Origin: Betaproteobacteria bacterium
GTDB taxonomy: Bacteria; Pseudomonadota; Gammaproteobacteria; Burkholderiales; Rhodocyclaceae
DNA length: 64,000 nt
Reading direction: 5' to 3'
Assembly: GCA_020621405.1 (NCBI GenBank)
Contig: JAHRYN010000001.1
Coordinates: 434,001-498,000, forward strand
Below the pieces are notes generated by a model. The model searched no databases. It was not told the origin of the DNA and worked only from the letters and a program-made list of their open reading frames with translations. Of this stretch, positions 9,255 through 17,474 are shown one piece after another. Position numbers and translations under genes: made by a program. The first letter of the stretch is position 1, and every line of letters starts with the position of its first letter.

Positions 9255-9610
9255 GTCCGCGCGCGAACTGGCTGGGCCGGCTGTTCAGCCGGCACGCGGT
9301 GAAGGCGCTGCTATGGACGGTGGTGATCATCGCGGCTGCCGTGGGGGCCAACGTCGTCGGCATCTACCTGGTCGGCAGCGTTGACGGCTGGGAGCAGTGG
9401 CTGGCCGCCACTGCGGGCTACTTCCTGGTGTGGCGGCTGTGCCTGTACGGCGCGACAGCCTATGGATGGGTCTGGATGCGCCGCCGGTTGCTGGCGCGCG
9501 AGGCCCAGAACGGCGCGGATGGGCAGGCACGGCGCCGCCTGGTGCGCAGCGAGATCGCTGGCGTCATCGCAATCGTAGCGCTGGAAGCCAGCCTGCTGAT
9601 GCAGGGCTGA
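9251..9610 (+). CDS. Small conserved ICE membrane protein
   Basis: 119 residues with three predicted membrane segments (about 18-38, 50-70 and 97-115), flanked by Arg-rich cytoplasmic stretches. The start overlaps the upstream stop (ATGA). It resembles the short unnamed membrane protein found between the PFL_4711 homologue and the TraG N-terminal protein in this ICE family. I do not recognise a function; context suggests a minor inner-membrane part of the mating-pair complex. Confidence 0.7.
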   Translation: MSPRANWLGRLFSRHAVKALLWTVVIIAAAVGANVVGIYLVGSVDGWEQWLAATAGYFLVWRLCLYGATAYGWVWMRRRLLAREAQNGADGQARRRLVRSEIAGVIAIVALEASLLMQG

Positions 9611-9625
9611 GGGGAGATTCAGGCA

Positions 9626-11149
9626 ATGACGCTTTTTACGACCGACTACCTGGAGTACTACCTCACCCTAGTCTCCTGGATCGTCCATAACGGAATCTGG
9701 GCCGTGCTGGTGTCCAGCGGGGTATTCGCGTTGCCTTTCGTGGCGATCATCGTGCAGGAATGGCTCAAGGCACGCGCGGAAGGCGCGGACGAGGGCAACA
9801 AGGGCGTGCTGTCGGCTGCGCGCATTGAGAACCGGGTGTTCGTCGCCATCGTGGTGGTGATGTTCGCTGGCATTCCGTTCATCGACGTGGACCTCAACAC
9901 CATCCAGTACGACAGCTCGCGCTCGGCGCAGTGCCAGGTCAGCGTGCCGCAGCCTACCGGCACGGGCTGGTCGCAGTCCTTCTCGACGCTCAACAACCAG
10001 AGCGCCAAGCTGCCGGTGTGGTGGGCCTTCATGCACGCGCTCTCGCGTGCGGTCACGGGAGCTTCCGTGGCGGCGATCCCTTGCGGCACTGATTTGCGGC
10101 AGATGCGGATGGAGATCGACGCCACGCGCATCGACGACCCGGTTTTGGCTCAGGAGGTCGCGGATTTCACGCACGACTGCTACGGGCCGGCCCGCGCCAA
10201 GCTGTTCATGCAGCGCCCGAACCTCGATGAGGCGCAGATGCACGACGTGACCTGGATTGGCTCCCGCTTTTTCACGGACACGGCCGGCTACTACGACAAC
10301 TATCGGTCGAGCACGCCACGCGATGACTGGCCTTACGACAGTGACCGTGATGCTGGGCTGGCCCAAGTGTCCAGCGGCGGTGGCTATCCGACCTGCAGGC
10401 AATGGTGGGCCGACGGCAGCAATGGCTTGCGCGCGCGGCTGTTGGGCCAAGTGGACCCAAATCTGCTCACGCGGGTGGCGGGCTGGGCCGGGTTTCTGAG
10501 CCGCGCCGAGGTGGACGACTCCGTGATCCGCACCATCGCTTCACCGAGACAGCAGAAACTGAACCAGGGGAGCGTCTATACGGACTACGGTGGCCAGATC
10601 GACAAGACCTTGCCGAACGTCATCACGCGCGCGGCCGGCGACGTAGGAATGGCAGTCGGGGGAATCGCAGCGTTCCCTGCCATGGACGTCGTTCGCCAGG
10701 CGCTGCCCATGGTGCTCGCCTTGCTCAAGATGGCGCTGGTCATCTGCATCCCGCTCGTGCTGGTCATTGGCACCTATGACCTGAAGACGGTCGTTACCGT
10801 CAGCGTCGTGCAATTCGCGCTGTTCTTCGTGGATTTTTGGTTCCAGCTCGCACGCTGGATCGACAGCACTATCCTCGACGCGCTCTATGGGTGGGGCTGG
10901 GGCTGGAACCGGCCGCACAACAACTTTGATCCACTGGTCGGGTTGAACAATGCGTTCGGCGACATGCTCCTGAACTTCGTCATGGGCACAATGTTCATCG
11001 TAATGCCCACCTTCTGGGTCATGGCCTTGGCTTGGGCAGGCGTTCGCGCCGGCAACGTCCTTCAAGGCCTCGCTGGAGCCACGGGAGATGCCAAGGCTGC
11101 AGGGGGTAAAGGAGGAGGTATTGCGCTCAACGCCGTGTCGAAAAAGTGA
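9626..11149 (+). CDS. TraG N-terminal-like mating-pair stabilisation protein
   Basis: 507 residues, a polytopic inner-membrane protein. Hydrophobic segments occur near 12-35 and 70-90, with a cluster at about 355-470. A large periplasmic loop with scattered Cys lies between. This matches the N-terminal region of F-plasmid TraG, which serves mating-pair stabilisation and pilus assembly. The entry-exclusion C-terminal region of full TraG is absent, as usual in these ICEs. GGGGAG precedes ATG 9626. It is the last + strand gene of the block and converges on the DUF3742 gene. Confidence 0.85.
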   Translation: MTLFTTDYLEYYLTLVSWIVHNGIWAVLVSSGVFALPFVAIIVQEWLKARAEGADEGNKGVLSAARIENRVFVAIVVVMFAGIPFIDVDLNTIQYDSSRSAQCQVSVPQPTGTGWSQSFSTLNNQSAKLPVWWAFMHALSRAVTGASVAAIPCGTDLRQMRMEIDATRIDDPVLAQEVADFTHDCYGPARAKLFMQRPNLDEAQMHDVTWIGSRFFTDTAGYYDNYRSSTPRDDWPYDSDRDAGLAQVSSGGGYPTCRQWWADGSNGLRARLLGQVDPNLLTRVAGWAGFLSRAEVDDSVIRTIASPRQQKLNQGSVYTDYGGQIDKTLPNVITRAAGDVGMAVGGIAAFPAMDVVRQALPMVLALLKMALVICIPLVLVIGTYDLKTVVTVSVVQFALFFVDFWFQLARWIDSTILDALYGWGWGWNRPHNNFDPLVGLNNAFGDMLLNFVMGTMFIVMPTFWVMALAWAGVRAGNVLQGLAGATGDAKAAGGKGGGIALNAVSKK

Positions 11150-11155
11150 GTGCTG

Positions 11156-11515
11156 CTAATCATCCTCGACATGTGGATCAACGCGAAAGCCGTCATAGGT
11201 GTACAGGCCAAATCCCGCAGGCCCGTTTCTCCATTCCGGCTCGGGTAACTCGTGATCCAGATCAGCATTGCGGGCCATCCAAGCGGCAGCTATTGCGAAC
11301 ACCAGCAGCAGAGCCAGCCAGAAAGTGGTGTACAGGAGCACACCGAGCACGGCCAACTTGACCAACCACAGCAGCGCGGTGGCACCAGCCACCGGCACAC
11401 CCTTGGAAACCAGCCAGTTCGACACTCGCCGTTCGCTGCGGGCATAGGCCCGCCACCCGCGGCCGACGCTGCGGCCAAGCCGTTCTGCGGTGCTGATGCG
11501 TGTTGTCGTGCTCAT
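11156..11515 (-). CDS. DUF3742 family protein
   Basis: 119 residues with an Arg-rich N-terminus, two membrane segments (about 45-62 and 63-80) and an acidic tail. It matches the DUF3742 family, which is almost confined to ICEclc/PAGI-2-type elements and sits between traG-like and relaxase genes. The function is unknown. It is transcribed against the transfer operon, with only six bases between the converging stops, so no terminator separates them. Confidence 0.8.
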   Translation of the reverse strand: MSTTTRISTAERLGRSVGRGWRAYARSERRVSNWLVSKGVPVAGATALLWLVKLAVLGVLLYTTFWLALLLVFAIAAAWMARNADLDHELPEPEWRNGPAGFGLYTYDGFRVDPHVEDD

Positions 11516-11542
11516 GGTCGTCTCCTGCTACATGGGGGATGC

Positions 11543-12001
11543 CTACTTCAGTTTGCTCCAATCCTGCTTGCTTGCCAGTACCAATGCGTTCCAGTCGTCC
11601 GGCGGATTTCCCCGCCCCAACATCTTCTCAAAAACGGCGTAGGGGTCTGACTTGCTGCCCGACGACCGCAATGTCTGCTCATCGTTGACCCAGGCGTAAA
11701 CGATGATCTTCGCCTTGGAGTCGTACCGGAAGAACAGCCGGAACCGCCTTCCGATCTTGGCCCGTCGCCAGTGGCGGTGGGCCGGCCCCAAGGTATTGCC
11801 CTGGCGGTATTCGTCGCGCGCCGGATCACTCGGCACCACATCCAGCATCAACTGACTCAAGGCCCGGAAGAGCTTGACGTTGGCGTTGGACTCGAAGCCA
11901 TTCGGATCGTTCTCCTGCGCGCGCCGGGCGGCTGCATGCAACTTCTGCAACTGCTCGATCACGCAGTCATGGAATAGCAGCGTCCAGCCATGCCGTTGCA
12001 T
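11543..12001 (-). CDS. yhaV: YhaV-family toxin (RelE-like ribonuclease)
   Basis: 152 residues, the size of E. coli YhaV, a ribosome-associated mRNA/rRNA endonuclease of the RelE/ParE superfamily and partner of PrlF. Recognisable blocks include the N-terminal H-G-W-T-L-L-F-H segment, the central R-R-A-K-I-G-R-R-F-R-L-F-F-R-Y strand and the K-I-I-V-Y-A-W-V-N-D-E region. Its ATG shares one base with the stop of the antitoxin gene (TGATG), so translation is coupled. The pair probably stabilises the ICE by post-segregational killing after excision loss. Confidence 0.9.
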   Translation of the reverse strand: MQRHGWTLLFHDCVIEQLQKLHAAARRAQENDPNGFESNANVKLFRALSQLMLDVVPSDPARDEYRQGNTLGPAHRHWRRAKIGRRFRLFFRYDSKAKIIVYAWVNDEQTLRSSGSKSDPYAVFEKMLGRGNPPDDWNALVLASKQDWSKLK

Positions 12002-12318
12002 CAGAGCGCCACTTCCCCGTCGATTTCCTCGTCCAGCTTCACGCCGTGCCCCGCGTGCTTCAGCATGGCGCGAGCCAGATCCTCGGGCAGGCCTTGGACG
12101 TTCCGGCCAGCCTCGATGTCGCGGGCCAGCAGGCTCAGAAACGCACCGATGGCGGGGTCCTCGTGCTCGGCGTCGGCACGGGTCACGACGACTTCGCCGT
12201 CACGCAGGTCAAATGCGACTTTGCCGCCGGCATCGACACCGAGCGCTTGCCGGATGGGCTTGGGCAGAGTGATCTGGCCCTTGGAGGTCAGTGTGGCAAC
12301 TTCATGAATGACAGGCAT
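12001..12318 (-). CDS. prlF: PrlF-family antitoxin (AbrB/SpoVT fold)
   Basis: 105 residues. The N-terminal swapped-hairpin AbrB domain is clear (A-T-L-T-S-K-G-Q-I-T-L-P-K-P-I-R, then D-L-R-D-G-E-V). The C-terminal half should bind the toxin. ATG 12318 has AGGAG just upstream. A longer frame from 12387 would run through the promoter and operator, so it is rejected. Family knowledge: PrlF neutralises YhaV and represses its own operon. Confidence 0.92.
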   Translation of the reverse strand: MPVIHEVATLTSKGQITLPKPIRQALGVDAGGKVAFDLRDGEVVVTRADAEHEDPAIGAFLSLLARDIEAGRNVQGLPEDLARAMLKHAGHGVKLDEEIDGEVAL

Positions 12319-12345
12319 GGCCGTTCTCCTGAGAGAGATGCCTCT

Positions 12346-12374
12346 ATGGTAAGGAATATTCCTTACCTTGTCAA
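12346..12374 (-). promoter_or_regulatory. prlF-yhaV promoter with a perfect 20-bp palindromic operator
   Basis: On the - strand a consensus -35 TTGACA (12374-12369) is followed after 17 bases by TACCAT (12351-12346) as -10. The spacer is occupied by GGTAAGGAATATTCCTTACC (12348-12367), an exact inverted repeat. A dimeric AbrB-fold repressor bound there would block RNA polymerase directly. This fits conditional cooperativity-type autoregulation of the toxin-antitoxin operon. Confidence 0.85.
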
Positions 12375-12387
12375 TGTGATGCCTCAT

Positions 12388-12619
12388 GGCGTTCTCCCGT
12401 CCAAGAATCGCCCATCGTAGGCCGGGAATAGCGAGCCTTCATGCATCAATCCGACCGCCCGCACCCCGCATTGGCGATGGACGATCGATGCCCGGCGTCC
12501 TATACCCAAATGGTTAAAGGCCAAAGGGCCGAAAGGGCAAGGGAATGGGGCGCAAGGGGAAAGGCCCTACCTGAAAAGGCGAAAAGGCCTCCCGGCCGGC
12601 CCGCCAACAGGACACCTAC
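12388..12619. other. Gap between antitoxin promoter and relaxase gene; purine-rich tract
   Basis: This 230-base stretch has no convincing gene. Bases 12516-12590 on the + strand are strikingly purine-rich, with repeated AAAGG/AAGGG units, ending in GC-rich GGCC repeats just before the relaxase ribosome-binding site. It holds the relaxase promoter. Because MobH relaxases often act on an oriT next to their own gene, this is a reasonable oriT candidate, but no nic site can be named from sequence alone. Confidence 0.35.
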
Positions 12620-14485
12620 ATGCTCTCCTTGTTCCAGCGAAAAAGGGTCTCTGTCGCCCCCGCTCCGTCGCCAGCACCTGCCATCGATCTCCCGAAAGGG
12701 CTGCTGCGGCCAGAAGCCGCCGCAGCGCTGCTGGCAACACCGCGCCGGCAGAAACTGCTGGAACACATCTGGCAGCGCACGTCGCTGTCGCGCAGGCAGT
12801 TCGCCACCCTATACCGCGCACCGCTGGAGCGCTACGCCGAGCTGGTCCAGCAGTTCCCCGCCTCCGAAAACCACCACCATGCCTACCCGGGCGGCATGCT
12901 GGACCACGGCCTGGAGATCGTCGCCTATAGCCTCAAGCTGCGACAGTCCCATCTGCTGCCCATCGGCGCCAGCCCTGAGAACCAGGCCGCGCAAGCCGAA
13001 GCCTGGACGGCCGCCGTCGCCTATGCCGCTCTGCTGCACGACATCGGCAAGATCGCGGTCGATCTGCACGTCGAACTGGCCGACGGCAACACCTGGCATC
13101 CCTGGCACGGCCCGTTGCACCAGCCGTACCGCTTCCGCTACCGCGACGATCGCGAGTATCGCCTGCACAGTGCCGCGACAGGCTTGCTCTACCGCCAGCT
13201 GCTTGACCGCCAAGTCCTGGACTGGCTCAGTGGCTATCCGGCGCTATGGGCGCCGCTGCTCTACGTCCTGGCTGGCCAGTACGAGCACGCCGGGATACTG
13301 GGCGAGCTTGTCGTGCAAGCCGACCGTGCCTCGGTAGCGCAGGAGCTGGGCGGCGATCCGGCGCGCGCCATGGCCGCACCCAAGCATGCGCTGCAACGCA
13401 AGCTACTCGACGGGCTGCGCTATCTGCTCAAGGAAGAGTTGAAACTGAACCAGCCCGAGGCCTCCGATGGCTGGCTCACCGAGGACGCGCTGTGGCTGGT
13501 GAGCAAGACGGTCTCCGACAAGCTGCGTGCGCACCTGCTATCCCAGGGCATCGATGGCATCCCGGCGAACAACACGGCGGTGTTCAATGTGCTGCAGGAC
13601 CACGGTATGTTGCAGCCCACACCGGACGACAAGGCGGTCTGGCGGGCGACCGTGACCAGCCCCAGCGGCTGGTCTCACTCGTTCACGCTGCTGCGCATCG
13701 CTCCTGCGCTGATCTGGGAATCTGGCCAGCGGCCGACACCGTTCGCTGGCACCGTGGTAATCGACGTAGCGCCTGCAGCCAAAGATACCGATGCTTTCGT
13801 ACCCCCGGCCGCGATCGCGACAAAGCCAGCCGCCGAGGGTCAGGAGCCGAAGCGTTGGGAGGAAAGCGGCGACATCGCTGCCCAGGCTCCCCCGCCCGCT
13901 TCCCCGGCCATGCCCGATGCCATGGAAGACATGTTAGCTATGGTAGGCATGGGCGATCCGCCCGACGTTTCTCACAATGAGCAGGCCGATACAGCCAACA
14001 CATCTGCCGCACGCTCCGAGGCTCCTATGCCGACTATGGCTGTGACCTCGCCAACGTCGCCTGTATCCACGGCCATAGCTGCACCGCCACCCTTAAGCGC
14101 ACGGCCATCCGGTGAGCATTTCATGGAGTGGCTGCGCCAGGGTATCGCTTTACGCAAGCTCATCATCAATGATGCGAAGGCGCTCGTGCATACCGTGAGC
14201 GACACCGCGTATCTGGTCAGCCCTGGCGTGTTCCAGCGGTACGCACAAGAACACCCACAAGTGGGCATGCTGGCAAAGCAGGAGAGCCAACAAGATTGGC
14301 AATGGGTGCAAAAGCGCTTCGAGCGGGCGCAGTTGCATCGCAAGCATCCCAACGGCTTGAACATCTGGGCCAGCGAAGTGACAGGTCCGCGAAAATCACG
14401 GCGCCTGCATGGCTACCTTTTGCAAGACCCCCATTTGTTGTTTACGGAGGTGCCTCCAAACAATCCGTATCTGTCGTTGATCTGA
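12620..14485 (+). CDS. traI: MobH-family relaxase (TraI_2 / HD-domain type)
   Basis: A 621-residue enzyme that nicks the ICE at oriT and leads the strand into the recipient. The N-terminal TraI_2 domain shows the MobH triple-His motif (H-H-H at 85-87) and the HD signature L-L-H-D-I-G-K (His140, Asp141), further His residues around 160-183, and an unstructured Pro/Ala-rich linker (about 395-490). The C-terminal DNA-binding domain (about 500-615) is the usual TraI_2_C region. AGGAC precedes ATG 12620. The gene is intact. Confidence 0.92.
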   Translation: MLSLFQRKRVSVAPAPSPAPAIDLPKGLLRPEAAAALLATPRRQKLLEHIWQRTSLSRRQFATLYRAPLERYAELVQQFPASENHHHAYPGGMLDHGLEIVAYSLKLRQSHLLPIGASPENQAAQAEAWTAAVAYAALLHDIGKIAVDLHVELADGNTWHPWHGPLHQPYRFRYRDDREYRLHSAATGLLYRQLLDRQVLDWLSGYPALWAPLLYVLAGQYEHAGILGELVVQADRASVAQELGGDPARAMAAPKHALQRKLLDGLRYLLKEELKLNQPEASDGWLTEDALWLVSKTVSDKLRAHLLSQGIDGIPANNTAVFNVLQDHGMLQPTPDDKAVWRATVTSPSGWSHSFTLLRIAPALIWESGQRPTPFAGTVVIDVAPAAKDTDAFVPPAAIATKPAAEGQEPKRWEESGDIAAQAPPPASPAMPDAMEDMLAMVGMGDPPDVSHNEQADTANTSAARSEAPMPTMAVTSPTSPVSTAIAAPPPLSARPSGEHFMEWLRQGIALRKLIINDAKALVHTVSDTAYLVSPGVFQRYAQEHPQVGMLAKQESQQDWQWVQKRFERAQLHRKHPNGLNIWASEVTGPRKSRRLHGYLLQDPHLLFTEVPPNNPYLSLI

Positions 14486-14754
14486 TGGGAACAGCCCAAG
14501 CGCAACCGACCTGTCAAGTTGCGCCCGAAGGGTTACGCGGGTATGCACTACTGCGACTACAACTGGACCGGTGGGGGCACATCCATGGCGGTTTGTCGCC
14601 AGGCCTGCGCATCCGACCTGGTGGGGAAGACGAACAACCCCTATCGCTGGGAGTGGCCCAGCAGCTCGGCGCTTGCGCCAGTTCCTTACGTGACCTGCAC
14701 GGGGCAACCCGGCTGCACCCCCAGGGCTGCGGCAAACTTCGTCTGTGGCTTCAT
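14486..14754. other. Interval after the relaxase gene; one doubtful small ORF
   Basis: Between the relaxase stop and the converging fragment at 14755 there is no gene I can support. A + strand frame from ATG 14543 to 14806 (87 residues, Cys- and Trp-rich, with GC-rich third positions) could be coding but has no recognisable family, no good ribosome-binding site, and runs into the end of the opposite gene. I leave it uncalled. Confidence 0.3.
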
Positions 14755-15159
14755 TCAAGCGTCCTTGTCTTTGGATGGGGTAATGCCGATGACCTGGTTT
14801 TTGTAGCCGATCTCCAAACGGTCGACTTGGAGAACGATGTCTGGCAGGCCGTTGGGCTGAAGGCCGCCCTTCAGGACCTTGAAAAAGATTCGATCCCCGG
14901 TAGCGTCGCGCCCGACCCGGTTCAGCTCAGCCACGTCTTCAGGCTTCAGGCGCAAGGCAGCGTGGTAACGGCCTCCGTGCTCCACCCCAACCACCGCTGA
15001 TCCCTTTCCCAGCGGGGATGCACCCACCACTGCCGTGGGCAAAAACCCTGGGGAGTGGGGATACCAGGAGTTGTCGAAGATCTTCGCGTAGGCATGGAGG
15101 ATCCCGGTCTTCGGGTCGATCTCCACGTCCATGGGAGGCCGCAGGTAGAAAATGCGTAT
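14755..15159 (-). pseudogene. C-terminal part of an unknown ICE protein, cut by the IS21-type element
   Basis: The frame reads cleanly from the IS end at about 15159 to the stop at 14755. It gives about 134 residues that look like a real globular protein (D-V-E-I-D-P-K-T-G-I, a K-I-F-D-N-S-W-Y-P-H segment, K-D-K-D-A end). An internal ATG at 15132 could still start a 125-residue product, but the reading continues upstream with sensible residues (I-F-Y-L-R-P-P) up to the IS repeats, so the 5' part is probably missing. I do not recognise the family. Confidence 0.5.
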
Positions 15160-15264
15160 TTCGGCGAACGTGACCGCCCATTTCGGTCCATCGTGACCGG
15201 CACGCCGAGCGGTGAATTCGGCGTCATTTCGGCAACGTGACCACGCGTTTCGGTGATCGTGACC
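15159..15264. repeat. IS21 terminal repeats: four copies of TTTCGG-N3-5-CGTGACC
   Basis: Copies lie at 15159-15175, 15181-15198, 15227-15242 and 15248-15264. In each, TTTCGG is followed after three to five bases by CGTGACC. Multiple copies of a short motif inside each end are characteristic of IS21-family elements and are the binding sites of the IstA transposase. They fix the outer boundary of the remnant at about 15159. Confidence 0.75.
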
Positions 15265-15326
15265 GCCCAGGTCGATGGCGGTGCTGCGCAGGGGGCAGAG
15301 TTTAGGGGCGGTCAGGTTCGCTCAGA

Positions 15327-16139
15327 TCATTGGCTGGCGTCCTGAACTGCCCTTGTTGACTTGGCTGCCGCCCGCGCGGCCTTGCCGGTGCGACGCGACT
15401 CGCCCTCGAGATTGAAGCGCCGGCAGCTTTGCATCAATCGGTCGAGGATGGCGTCGGCGATCGTGGCGTCGCCCAGCCAGGCGTGCCAATGCTCGATGGG
15501 CAACTGGTGCGTGATGATCGTCGCGCGGTGGCCTACCCGGTCATCAATGACCTCCAGCAGGTCACCCCGGGTGACACTGTCCATCGGACCCGTCCCCCAA
15601 TCGTCCAGGATCAACACGTCGACCTTGGCAAGCTGCTCGAGCCAACGTCGGAAGGTGCCTGCGCCGTGGAGGATGCGAAGCTCCTCGGCCAGACGTGGCA
15701 CCCTCAGGTACAGCGCCGAGTGTCCCTGGCGACAGGCGTACTGGGCCAGCGCGCAGGCCAGCCACGTCTTGCCCAGCCCGGTGGCGCCGGCGAAGGTCAG
15801 CGTCTCGCCCCGCTCGATCCAGGTCGACAGTGCGACGCCCATCAAGGTGGACCTGTCGATGCCGCGCACCGTCTCGAAGCTGGCGTCCTCCAAGGTGGCC
15901 GTGGGGTACTTCAGCTGGGCACGCTGCAGCAGCCGAGCCCGCTTGCGGTCGCCTCGGGCGTAGACCTCGCGCTCGACCAGCAGGGCCAGTCGCTCGTCGA
16001 ACGACAGGTTCAGGCAGTCGGCCTGTTCTTGCTGCTGCTGCAAGGCGTCGGCGAAGCCCTGCAGTTTGAGCGCGCGCAGTTGGGTCAGGGTGGCGTTGTT
16101 GAGCATGGCGTGTGGGTGCAATGGATTGGATGGGTTCAT
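15327..16139 (-). CDS. istB: IstB transposition helper ATPase
   Basis: A 270-residue AAA+ helper of IS21 transposition. Walker A is G-A-T-G-L-G-K-T and the Walker B region is V-D-V-L-I-L-D-D-W-G, followed by the T-H-Q-L-P sensor region. ATG 16139 is chosen. The frame is open to 16223 but the extra residues are not family-like. It lies just downstream of istA, as usual, and appears intact. Confidence 0.92.
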   Translation of the reverse strand: MNPSNPLHPHAMLNNATLTQLRALKLQGFADALQQQQEQADCLNLSFDERLALLVEREVYARGDRKRARLLQRAQLKYPTATLEDASFETVRGIDRSTLMGVALSTWIERGETLTFAGATGLGKTWLACALAQYACRQGHSALYLRVPRLAEELRILHGAGTFRRWLEQLAKVDVLILDDWGTGPMDSVTRGDLLEVIDDRVGHRATIITHQLPIEHWHAWLGDATIADAILDRLMQSCRRFNLEGESRRTGKAARAAAKSTRAVQDASQ

Positions 16140-16171
16140 GGTGGGCTCTGGGCTGGTGAGGTCGGTCGTCC

Positions 16172-16924
16172 TCACTGGTAGTAGCCCGGTCCGCGCAGGT
16201 TGGCGTGCGTCGGACTGGTCCATTCGGCTTCGGCATCCAGCGGCACCTGGTCACGGTTGTTGGCCAGCAGGTCGCGCACATGGCGGTAGCGGAAGGCACC
16301 CAGAGCGAGGGCCCGTTCGCAGGCCGCCTCCAGCCGTGCCTCGCCATATCGGCGCGACAGGTTCAGCAGTCCCAGGCAGGAGCGGTAGCCGTGTTCGGGA
16401 TGCTTGTAGGTCTGCAGCAGCCGGGTGATGAGTTCGCCGCATGCCATGCCGATGCGTTGGCCCCAATCGATCAGCCGCTGAGGCGTCCACTCCAGGTGGG
16501 CGCGGTGGGCAGCAGGCATGTGGGCCTCCACCGTGGTGTAGCCGCCGCGGCGCTCGTTGCGAGCGTGGGCGGCCACGCGCTGGCCGCGCAGCAGCAACTC
16601 CACGCCGTGGCGGGTGAGGCGCGCCTCCAGGGCCTGGCCGACGAGCGCATGCGGCACGCTGTAGCGGTGGCCCTCCATCTCGACGTGGTAGTCGATGTGG
16701 ACCTTCACCGTCTTGAAGCGGGCAAGCTCATAGGGTTGGCGCGGCAGCGACATCAGTGTCGGCGCATCCAGTTCGGCGAACACGCTGGCGCGGCTGCCGG
16801 GCAGCTTCTGAAACGGCCGGTCGTTCACGCTCGATAGCAGTTCGGTGATGGCTGCATCGACCTGGGCGACGGTGTCGAAGCGATGGTGGCGCAGCCGGGC
16901 CAGCACCCAACGGGTGAAATCCGC
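16172..16924 (-). pseudogene. istA: istA transposase, C-terminal half only
   Basis: About 250 residues match the distal half of IstA: R-P-F-Q-K-L-P-G-S-R, V-H-I-D-Y-H-V-E, Y-S-V-P-H and the H-P-E-H-G-Y-R-S-C-L-G-L block are all present. The DDE catalytic core and HTH, which lie in the N-terminal half of the roughly 500-residue family, are missing. Homology stops near R-W-V-L-A-R-L at about 16917. Upstream codons belong to other DNA. Confidence 0.85.
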
Positions 16925-16925
16925 T

Positions 16926-17081
16926 CTAGTGCGCAGTGGCAAGGCCGACGCCACGATGGTCCTTTACCCTGGGGGCACGCATTCCTTGGCGGGCAGTGGA
17001 CGTCCGAGTCATCGACAGGACTACCACGAACGGATTGTGGATTTCCTTGAGCAAACGCAATATAGCGACAAACCGACGTAG
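16926..17081 (+). pseudogene. 3' end of an alpha/beta-hydrolase (S9 prolyl oligopeptidase-like) gene
   Basis: A + strand frame abutting the istA break ends at TAG 17079-17081 and encodes about 51 residues. Its pattern (M-V-L-Y-P-G-G-T-H-S, then H-R-Q-D-Y-H-E-R-I-V-D-F-L) is that of the C-terminal end of S9 peptidases and acylaminoacyl peptidases, with the catalytic His in the T-H-S segment. The rest of the gene is absent. It records a recombination between IS21 DNA and a host or plasmid gene. Confidence 0.6.
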
Positions 17082-17150
17082 AGGCCGCCCTGATGAGTGA
17101 ATCGCCCCGGTTTTTGAGGAGGCTCCAACCTTTGAGAAGATGGAGCCACT

Positions 17151-17474
17151 ATGAAGAAGTCGCCAAAGTATTCCCCCGAAGTGATCGAGCGCTCGGTGCG
17201 TCTGGTCTTTGAAGCGAAGGACCAGTACGCGTCGCAATGGGCGGCCATCGAATCGATAGCCGGCAAGATCGGCTGCACAACAGAGACGCTGCGCCGCTGG
17301 GTGCGGCAGGCCGAGCGTGACCAGGGCCTGAGGGCAGGCACGACGACAGCGGAGCAGGCGCGCATCAAGGAACTGGAGCGAGAGGTGCGTGAGCTGCGCC
17401 GAACCAACGAGATCCTGAAGCTGGCCAGCGCCTATTTCGCCCAGGCGGAGCTCGACCGCCATCACAAGAAGTGA
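17151..17474 (+). CDS. IS3-family OrfA (HTH protein)
   Basis: 107 residues with an N-terminal helix-turn-helix ([11 protein letters not shown], then T-T-E-T-L-R-R-W-V) and a C-terminal leucine zipper ([12 protein letters not shown]). This is the DNA-binding half of the transposase. The stop overlaps the GTG of OrfB, allowing coupled translation or a programmed frameshift that makes OrfAB. Confidence 0.9.
   Translation: MKKSPKYSPEVIERSVRLVFEAKDQYASQWAAIESIAGKIGCTTETLRRWVRQAERDQGLRAGTTTAEQARIKELEREVRELRRTNEILKLASAYFAQAELDRHHKK

Larger units (their letters stand above)
15159..16925 (-). mobile_element. IS21-family element, istA end truncated
   Basis: The element keeps its istB-side end with four internal repeats (15159-15264), a complete istB and the C-terminal half of istA. 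The istA N-terminal half and the left end are gone. The sequence switches at about 16918-16926 to the 3' end of an unrelated hydrolase gene. It cannot transpose by itself but could move if a related IstA bound both ends. Confidence 0.85.

Noticed and set aside
14519-14806. Cys/Trp-rich small protein after the relaxase
   Set aside because: No ribosome-binding site, no recognised family, and its end lies inside the opposite-strand gene. Kept only as a remark on the interval.
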